Below are positions 7,073-12,437 of a stretch of 12,437 nt of DNA, in pieces. The DNA is from Goniomonas avonlea (Eukaryota; Cryptophyceae; Goniomonadida; Goniomonadaceae): positions 1 to 12,437 of the forward strand of contig QUTJ01031521.1 in assembly GCA_003573635.1 (NCBI GenBank). The letters run 5' to 3'. The position numbers were made by a program, and so were the translations under genes. How positions within the stretch are numbered: position 1 is the stretch's first letter; the number at the start of each line of letters is the position of its first letter. The notes beneath the pieces are model-generated. The model had not been told where the DNA came from and made no database searches. It worked only from the letters and a program-made list of their open reading frames with translations.

Positions 7073-9538
7073 TTAACAGAATCGCTCTGAGAATAGAACA
7101 TCAACGGGGCCTCCTTCCTCCACAGGCTCGAAATCATCATCTTCTTCGTCTTCGTAGCAATCGTCTGTAAATTCATCCTGAAAGTCTTCACCCTCCTCGT
7201 CCGAGCTGTGCTTGTGTCAGGGTCTGTTTGCAGTGTACTTGTGCCAGGGTCTGTTTGCACTGTACTTGTGCCAGGGTCTGTACCGCTTGTGGGCTGTTTG
7301 TCCTGTACTTATGTGTCAGGGCTGCGTGCGGGCCGCGTGTGGCAAGGTGCTTGGACACTGCTAATCCCTCACACGGACCCAGGTGCGCGCGCTTGCACTG
7401 CGCTCACAGCCTGTTCGTCTGTACTTGTGTGTCAGGGGTCTGACAGTACACTACTTGTGTATCACCGTCTGTTTGCAAGAGTCGCTGCTCCTCTCTCCCT
7501 CCCACCAGCGAGAAGAGGCAGAACATCGGCCGGTAAGCCCCATCAATGACGATAACAGCGCCCTCTTCCTCCCCGTCCCCTCCTCTCCTCCCTTGGGGAA
7601 CCGACGCAACCCGACATCAGATGGTGAGAGTTGTGATCGATGATGATGAGGAGAGCTGGGAAACGATCAAGTGTGATGTTGATCAATGATGATGGTGGTG
7701 GTGGTGATGATGAAACATCACACCTAATCGTTTCCCAGCTCTCATCATCACCATCAATATCGCACCTGATCGTTTCCCAGCTCTCATCATCTTCTTCGAT
7801 CACAACTCTCATCACCATCAACGACTAACATCACACCTGATTGTTTCCATACTCTCCTCATCATCATCGATCACCATGTGCACAACCATCATCGATCAGC
7901 ATCACACCTGATCGTTTCCCAGCTGTCATCGTCATCGTCCATGTCGTCGTCGTCCTGTGGCAGGGTGGCCCCCCCAGGCCCGTACAGCTTAACCACAGGA
8001 ACCTGAGGGTTCATCTCTGCCAAACTCGCGGCAAGAGTCGAAACATCATATCGGAAGGGCTTGGATCCGAAATTGCACCTGACCTGCCATGGGCAGTCGA
8101 CCCCCACGGTCGGAAACACAGGAGCATCCCAATCGATATAGGCCGGCCTCCCTGCCAGGCAGCATGGGTCAGGGACCATCGCCGCACCCCGGTTCTCCAC
8201 CTTGCTCCCTAATCGCTCACGAAGTCAAGTCCGCATGCACGCCTGCCCATCAACAGTAAAAACGATGTCCGCCCTACTGTCGTCGTACACGAGTGATGCG
8301 GAGCCCAAGAAACGGCTCTTCTCTCTCTGTCTCTCTCTGTCTCTCTCTGGAATCTGTAGACACTCAGCGGTGGTTTGAATTCTCTCCCTCTCTCTCTCTC
8401 TCAGCAATATAATGTGTGGTCCAGTGGTCTCCCCAAGGACCCCCCTCCGAATCAAAGACGTGGTTGATCATAGCGGGGCCACGAGCAAAAGTAGAGCGGA
8501 GCGCACCGACTAAGTCCCCATTACGGGTGAAGAACAGAGAAGACTGAGAATCTGGCACATGAAATACCCCACAGCCAACAGTGTCCCCAGCCCCGAAACC
8601 CTTGCCTGTGCCAGCAAGGATGAGTTGCAACACAGTCGTTGCAGTGTCACGCACAGAGCTTGTTTGGTCGGTTTATCCAGTAAAACATGCCATCATCGCT
8701 GTGGAGTCCACAAGAGTGCCGGTCCCAGCCAGGTTCCTTCCCCACAAGAGGGAAGCCGGGAGTTGATAAACCAACCGCAACACACCTGAGCAAACAGTTT
8801 CTCACACAGTGATAGAGTTGAGGCAGGGCGCACCAGTCCTCTTCACGAATTTGAGATTCCACTGTTCTCGCTGGAGGCATGAGTGACACTTCAAAGTACC
8901 AGCACCTGGAAGACTCGAGCCTGGTGGTACCCGCTGGACCACCAACAAGAAAGGGGCGCCTATCAAAGCATTCAGTTCATATCCAAGTGTAGATGGCAAC
9001 GAGAGCTTACTCGCACAAGGTGGTGAAGGGTGCATCTGTGCGAATCGCCTGCGGGGATTTAATTAAACGACAAGTGATTCTCAAGTCTTCCTACCCTGTC
9101 TCGGCCAATTGCCCGATTAGATGTAACAGTGAGTTCGTCAATGAGGGCCAATTGATGCTCTGGATTAGGATCAGCAGGATCAGCCAATCGCTTGATCACT
9201 GAGCGAGCTTCGTGACATTGACGGTACACATCTCGCCAGCTTTGCGACGCGTAGGAGACTCCCAGGCTGAGGATCAGTCAGGAGGTAGACCTCAAAAACT
9301 AACTTCACACCAGACATTTAACGATGGGTCAATCTCCAGAAACCTTTGGACATGTTGCTTCCACAACAGGTCTTCCTTCGTCCACTGGCGTAATTTCGGC
9401 AAACACTCGACAGGCAACAAAGCCAATCCGGGCCAAGGAATCTAATCAATAGCTCGCGTGTGAGAGAGACAAAACCCGAGTCAACAAGGACCTGCAAATG
9501 TGGATGAAGCACTCCGATGGCAGGTCAGAGAGGACCAT
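7073..9538 (-). CDS. F-box and SPRY domain protein with acidic tail (apparent 1-nt frame break)
   Basis: Exons: 9538-9492, 9441-9311, 9266-9095, 9048-9011, 8905-8834, 8785-8655, 8605-8507, 8151-7908 and 7205-7073. The N terminus is an F-box (MVLSDLPSECFIHIC, then RFLGPDWLCCLSSVCRNYA), followed in another frame by WTKEDLLWKQH and SWRDVYRQCHEA, typical post-F-box sequence. The SPRY domain (about residues 120-275) shows AIRTDAPF, CWYFEVSLM, VAVGLSTPGF, EPGWDRHSCGLHSDDG, GAGDTVGCGVF, LFFTRNGDLVG, FPTVGV and VRCNFGSKPFRYD in order. An Asp/Glu-rich tail follows (DDDDMDDDDDSW, then SDEEGEDFQDEF). F-box proteins dock Skp1 in SCF-type ubiquitin ligases, and the SPRY domain would choose the substrate. 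FBXO45/Fsn has the same domain order, but orthology is not shown. The total is about 355 codons if one missing nucleotide in exon 2 is allowed. A 48-nt segment of exon 8 (GTTCCT...CCACAG, within 8004-7957) may be a further in-frame intron. Confidence 0.8.
7212..7282 (+). repeat. 27-bp tandem repeat at the intron's acceptor end
   Basis: The unit TTGTGCCAGGGTCTGTTTGC plus ACTGTAC starts at 7212, 7239 and 7266 (last copy partial). Diverged relatives (TGTACTTATGTGTCAGGG, TGTACTTGTGTGTCAGGG) recur near 7302 and 7420. On the minus strand each unit contains CAAG(T/C)AC followed by AG or TG, so most copies look like a 3' splice site. 27 bp equals nine codons; minus translation gives a QTDPGTST repeat. 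Confidence 0.85.
7642..7748. repeat. Inverted repeat (hairpin) inside the intron
   Basis: The left arm, 7642-7680 (AGCTGGGAAACGATCAAGTG core), is the near-complement of 7713-7748 (CACACCTAATCGTTTCCCAG core). There are two mismatches and a 3-nt insertion, around a loop of about 32 nt rich in GATGGT. In transcripts of either strand this could fold into a hairpin of some 36 bp. Confidence 0.8.
7690..7935 (-). repeat. Tandem repeat of acidic-exon end plus 5' splice site
   Basis: On the minus strand the block GATGA(C/G)AGCTGGGAAACGATCAG followed by GTGTGAT occurs with GT at 7907, 7836, 7765 and 7723, so the period is 71, 71 and 42 bp. Copies 3 and 4 are in the same reading frame (DDESWETIRCDIDG). 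A fifth, inverted copy lies at 7642-7680. Confidence 0.8.
8152..8506 (-). other. 355-nt intron within the SPRY domain
   Basis: The donor GTCG|GTGCGC (8506) and acceptor CTGGCAG (8152) join NGDLVG to RPAYIDWDAPVFPTVG, restoring a continuous SPRY fold. The intron contains CT/GA microsatellites (plus strand 8317-8348 and 8382-8402) and an open minus frame ending near 8225 whose last part, LGSASLVYDDSRADIVFTVDG, resembles the SPRY strand encoded just upstream. Confidence 0.65.
8317..8402 (+). repeat. (CT)n microsatellites
   Basis: Two CTCTCT tracts, the first interrupted by G (CTCTCTGT units) at about 8317-8348 and the second at about 8382-8402, both within the 355-nt intron of the F-box/SPRY gene. 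Confidence 0.85.
9385..9402 (-). other. Apparent 1-nt frame break in F-box exon 2
   Basis: Upstream of this point the F-box frame is unmistakable (FLGPDWLCCLSSVCRNYA). Downstream the expected WTKEDLLWKQHVQRFLEID lies one nucleotide back. Exon 2 is 131 nt, while its flanking phases require 132. No intron of plausible length fits between. It could be a sequencing error, a true deletion or a ribosomal frameshift. Confidence 0.7.
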
Positions 9539-9656
9539 GGTTTGAGACGTAACCCGGAGCCCCGGCCCCCAAGTTTATGTAGATAAGGAGCTTATAGGAA
9601 GCGTCTAATTTCAGTTTTTTCCTCGGTAACTTACAGTTAGACAATCGCAACGAATC
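9539..9656. promoter_or_regulatory. 118-bp divergent promoter region
   Basis: The F-box/SPRY ATG (9538, leftward) and ankyrin ATG (9657, rightward) are 118 bp apart. The plus side ends with a pyrimidine-rich TCAGTTTTTTCCTC and GGTAACTTACAGTTAG, which may be a transcription start or leader signal. GTAAC also occurs near the leftward start, as in the other divergent region of this window. Confidence 0.55.
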
Positions 9657-10927
9657 ATGGCTGCACCAGACCAAGGAGCCCCCACTGCCAAAAAGGAGCA
9701 AGAAAAAGAGTACCCACCTGCTGAGGAGCTCGAGCTACCAATGCATAAAGCTGCGCAGCTGGGGAAAATTTGGGACCTCAAAAAACTTCATGATGCAGAC
9801 AAATCTCGTTTTCGTGCCGAGGTGAACAAAGTCGATTACCAGAGAAGAATTCCTCTGTTGTACGCTGCAATTTCTGGCCACAACGAAGCTGCCTCAATGG
9901 TTTTACCATTTACTGACAATGTGAATTTCCAAGACATGGTAAATGCTTCTGCGATGTTATTTTCGCTGATGTATCCAAGGATGGGAACACGGCGTTGATG
10001 TTCGCTGTTGGAGGTGGCCATTCCAAAATCACCGAAGAATTGCTCGAGCATGACGCCGATCCTGGTATTGTAAATAATGTGTGTTTGTTTTTGTTGGTTC
10101 GTGCGTCCTCTGATTATGTTCTAGAACGGCGAGAATCCGATGCTCTGCCTGTCTCGGCTGGGTGTGTGCGACATCTTTATCGGAAGCATGCTTATCGAAG
10201 CAGGCTGTTCCGTCCACGAGAGAGACAAAGTGCGAGAAGCCATGTTCTGATTTGTTTTTGATCATGGTGCGTTCAGCAAGGCCGCACGGCGCTACATCTT
10301 GCGTGCAAAGTTCGACCAGTCCGGAAGAAGCACGAAGAATTCATTCGCTGGCTTCTCGGGTTCGGAATCGACATGTCTGTTTTGTCTATTAACTCCTCAT
10401 CAGGTTCAAAGTAGATGTTGCTTGCCGCGATGGAGACTCTATGACTGCCTTGGACTACGCTGATGAACCCAGTGTGCGAACACTAATTCTGCAAGGTTCG
10501 ATTTTGCAGACCCGACAGGATCTCACCTCGTGATAAACAGGGTACGCAGACCAAAAGTCTGCCGATAATGATGGAAAGTTTGCACCCACGAGGATCATCA
10601 CGAAGAAGGTTCGTTGCAATCACGCTGGCTCTGCTCATGTCGCCTCGCAGTTATCGGCCATCACCGATCGCAACAGCACGATCCAGAGGCTGTCTTGCAA
10701 CCGATGCCTCCAGGGTCTCGTTGTGTCGTTAAAGTTGGGGCCCGAGGTATGACTCCGATGTCTGTTGTCCGGCAACTGACACGACACATGACAGATGTGG
10801 CAACACCATTGCCAGCAGTGCGGGTGGAGGAGACGAACCCCAACCAATGACTCTGGCCTTACATAAAAAGGTTGGGGAGACGAATCCAACACAGGCTGGG
10901 TCAACTTCACCTCGAACGAGGCGATAA
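9657..10927 (+). CDS. Ankyrin-repeat protein
   Basis: Exons: 9657-9938, 9980-10078, 10125-10229, 10277-10359, 10404-10495, 10541-10608, 10677-10823 and 10871-10927, giving 310 residues. The introns are short (41, 46, 47, 44, 45, 68, 47 nt) and all phases agree. A charged N terminus is followed by about five or six ankyrin repeats from residue 25 to about 221. Recognisable cores are LPMHKAAQLGK, IPLLYAAISGHNEA, DGNTALMFAVGGGHSKITEE, GRTALHLACK and MTALDYA. Introns at residues 94/95, 127/128 and 162/163 fall close to repeat boundaries. The C-terminal quarter (about 244-310) is not ankyrin and ends basic (STSPRTRR). Ankyrin repeats bind other proteins; the partner is unknown. Exons 1-5 are secure. 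The last three are less so: an acceptor at 10650 instead of 10676 would open another frame, and the final intron (10824-10870, acceptor AAAAG) is optional. Confidence 0.82.
10824..10893 (+). repeat. Direct repeat spanning the last ankyrin-gene intron
   Basis: The first bases of the proposed intron (GTGGAGGAGACGAACCCCAAC, minus its last base) and of the next exon (GTTGGGGAGACGAATCCAAC) are alike and 47 bp apart. In the same frame they encode VEETNPNQ and VGETNPTQ. The first copy stops at TGA 10848 if the intron is kept. Confidence 0.7.
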
Positions 10928-11179
10928 ATGCCAAGCAGCGGCGACCCCAAAACCGTCAGCTGCCTGGACTCCTGCACGGTTCGTCCATTCCTTCACTGGT
11001 GGTCAGAATTGCACCGTTTCACTAAGTTGACCAGGCCGGTGGTGCAATCCCAAATCCTGCTACGCACCACGGAGCTGCGAGGGCAACCCGGAGGCCTGTC
11101 GAACTCTGGCCAAGAGGGGACCATACAGGGGCGTGCATCTTCGCGATCATTTGACCCAAAATCACAGATCTTGCCAACT
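10928..11179. other. Convergent 3' region of the ankyrin and USB1 genes
   Basis: The ankyrin gene ends at 10927 and USB1 at 11180, converging. All three + frames are partly open here, including Cys-containing stretches, but they overlap the USB1 3' exon on the other strand and have no start or family signature. I see no gene. Confidence 0.6.
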
Positions 11180-12213
11180 CTACTTGCCAGGTCTGAGGCG
11201 AACGATGTGCGTGCGGTTCCCAGCTTGGCACACTACCTGGGTTGGCTCGAGAGGAATCGGATCATAAAGCTGTGAGCGTTGATGAGGATGTGGGCTGAAA
11301 AGTGCTCAACAGCATGGTACCTTGACAGATGATGCTGGCAGTTCTGGGAGCTCGCCACCTAGCGCCCAGGCCACAGACACATGGAGGCGAGGGTTCTGTT
11401 CAAGAAGCGGGTCAAAAAGAGTGGTTTACGGGATGGCTTCAGAAACCAGTACCTTGTAGTAGGGACGATGACCAAAAGCGACCACTGCCTTATCCACTGA
11501 GCTGACGAGTGCCCTCGTCTGTGAAGGAAAGTTAGTGCTTGATGAACGGACCGAGTGGTACCAACCACGTCAGATCCAGTAACAAAGTTCAGTCCAACAA
11601 AAGACCGAGTCTTATCATCGTTGGAATAAAACTCGAAGCCCTGCAAATATCCCTGAAAACTAAGAATTTGTCAGTCTTGCAAAGTCGCCAAGTCAGACCA
11701 CCTTCGCTGCCGCTTGAGGCTGGTCTCCAGAAGATCCTGAAACGGTCGGAGCTGATGATATCGGAGAGCAAAAGTTCGAGAAAGTGAAACATGAAAATCG
11801 ACAGGGTCGATCAAAACCAATTTGCGCTGTCCGAAGGCCTCGCGAGCAATGGCGCACACGCGAGCAATGGAGGCGGCCAAGCCATCCACCATTTTGACTG
11901 GTTGGACGAGTCAAACACCACCAGCACATGAACTTGCCCAACCTGGAAAACACACATATGTTGGCCAGTTGCCATCGACATGTGCGAATGATCGGACACG
12001 TCCTTGATGGTCACGTTCCTTGGGTTGTTCACCCTTCTCAGTTTGATCGTCGGGTCCAAGGAGCTCTCCCGGTGGCGGCAGCCTCTTTTTCTCTTTGGCT
12101 TTCAGAGGAGCATGCTCTGTGATTTTGTTCGCTGAAGCTTGCTCAACCACAACGCCCTGCTCGGAACCACCCGATTCGCTGTCTTCGTCAGCATAGCAAG
12201 CCAGCGCATCCAT
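11180..12213 (-). CDS. USB1: U6 snRNA phosphodiesterase Usb1 (Mpn1)
   Basis: Exons: 12213-11943, 11897-11702, 11659-11566, 11518-11453, 11395-11321 and 11269-11180, giving 263 residues ending in TAG. Introns are 45, 42, 47, 57 and 51 nt; the 47-nt one has a canonical GCACTAAC branch site. USB1 is a 2H-phosphoesterase-fold 3'-5' RNA exonuclease in the nucleus. It trims the oligo(U) tail of U6 snRNA and leaves a terminal cyclic phosphate. The two catalytic HxS motifs are H126-V-S128 in FHVSLSRTF and H214-V-S216 in LHVSVAWALG. They are 88 residues apart, the spacing of human USB1 (His120/His208), and total length is also close to the human 265. Other family marks are LPPP, GRVRSFAHVDGNWPTYV near residue 85, KTRSFVGL and the C-terminal VVCQAGNRTHIVRL. 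The N-terminal 40 residues are acidic and probably disordered. Assignment is secure. Confidence 0.94.
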
Positions 12214-12311
12214 TCACGCCATCGACAGAGAGGATCCGCAGTGTAAAACCATGTATGTACCTACAGCAGCAGAGATTTAACAGAGATTTATTTCCCATCA
12301 ACACACCGACG

Positions 12312-12319
12312 TATATAAA
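12312..12319 (+). promoter_or_regulatory. TATA-box-like element
   Basis: TATATAAA lies 60 bp upstream of the ATG at 12372, in the right orientation for a + strand gene. The core TATATA is nearly palindromic, and on the minus strand it would sit about 100 bp upstream of the USB1 start, so it could serve either gene. An inverted repeat CCCGGG-TAAT-CCCGGG follows at 12341-12356. Confidence 0.35.
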
Positions 12320-12371
12320 CCGTCGCCGTTAATGCGAGAGACCCGGGTAATCCCGGGGCATACGGACACGT

Positions 12372-12437
12372 ATGCGCCTGGCGAACGAAAAGGCTCAAGC
12401 CAGCAGTTCTGAATCAGTCAAGCAAGTTTGTCTTTGT
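12372..12437 (+). CDS. Possible 5' end of a gene running off the window
   Basis: The frame from ATG 12372 (MRLANEKAQASSSESVKQVC) is open to the last base, 22 codons. The TATA-like element at 12312 and the divergent arrangement with USB1 make a gene start plausible. Twenty-two codons are too few to recognise a family or exclude chance. The earlier ATG at 12332 stops after 25 codons or so and is too close to the TATA element. Confidence 0.25.
   Translation, partial: MRLANEKAQASSSESVKQVCLC

Larger units (their letters stand above)
7206..7907 (-). other. 702-nt last intron of the F-box/SPRY gene, repeat-filled
   Basis: The donor ATCAG|GTGTGA (7907) and acceptor AAGCACAG (7206) join exons whose phases agree and keep the acidic tail open. 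Both flanks are tandemly repeated inside the intron: extra copies of the exon-end-plus-donor at 7836, 7765 and 7723, and extra acceptor-like CAAGTACAG copies further 3'. Other splice choices within this region are therefore possible. Confidence 0.6.

Noticed and set aside
7208-7935. CRISPR-like array of regularly spaced repeats
   Set aside because: The organism is eukaryotic, repeats are imperfect, spacers are themselves low-complexity, and one copy is inverted.
9380-9405. A 22-nt micro-intron to explain the F-box frame break
   Set aside because: GTGTTTGCCG...CCAG would remove the conserved VCRNYA segment and is half the length of any other intron here.
10651-10866. Alternative ankyrin 3' end with CNRC and HHCQQCG, resembling a FYVE-type zinc finger
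   Set aside because: It depends on the acceptor at 10650; only two of four Cys pairs appear and no downstream exon supplies the rest. The frame using the acceptor at 10676 gives a longer, more protein-like sequence. Not excluded without cDNA.
10928-11275. 115-codon + strand open frame and a Cys-rich frame beside it
   Set aside because: They overlap the USB1 3' exon on the opposite strand and the convergent 3' region; no family signature.

Overview
The window is nuclear DNA of a eukaryote, most likely a free-living protist with a compact, intron-dense genome. The genes only make sense when spliced. Almost all proposed introns are GT-AG and 41-57 nt long, several have a CTAAC/CTAAT-like branch site, and TAA, TAG and TGA all serve as stops, so the genetic code is standard. 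I cannot name the species; a metamonad-like or similar small flagellate is only a guess. All exon maps below were built by hand from reading frame, splice-site and protein-family consistency.

Layout. Positions 1-960 are repetitive: purine-rich (GA)n, three copies of a 66-80 bp unit, then a degenerate composite array of TTTAGGG-like repeats. A short minus-strand gene of unknown function (947-1258) runs directly into that array. Next come two more minus-strand genes: a two-PDZ protein (1635-2997, 5 exons) and a Fe(II)/2-oxoglutarate dioxygenase-like protein (3296-4557, 5 exons). The latter is head-to-head, across 116 bp, with a secreted S1/P1-type zinc nuclease (4674-6255, + strand, 7 exons). 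A gene-poor stretch with tandem repeats (6256-7072) follows. Then comes an F-box plus SPRY protein (7073-9538, - strand, 9 exons, one apparent 1-nt frame break), head-to-head across 118 bp with an ankyrin-repeat protein (9657-10927, + strand, 8 exons). The last complete gene is USB1, the U6 snRNA 3' exonuclease (11180-12213, - strand, 6 exons). A possible further gene starts at 12372 and runs off the right edge.

The genes do not form an evident pathway. USB1 matures U6 snRNA for the spliceosome, which fits an intron-rich genome. The F-box/SPRY protein is expected to be a ubiquitin-ligase substrate adaptor. The nuclease should be secreted or lysosomal. The most unusual parts are the F-box/SPRY gene (a 702-nt intron whose donor-side and acceptor-side sequences are both tandemly amplified, and a 355-nt intron holding a SPRY-like segment), a short intron in the ankyrin gene flanked by direct repeats, and the wrongly oriented telomere-like array that abuts a gene end.
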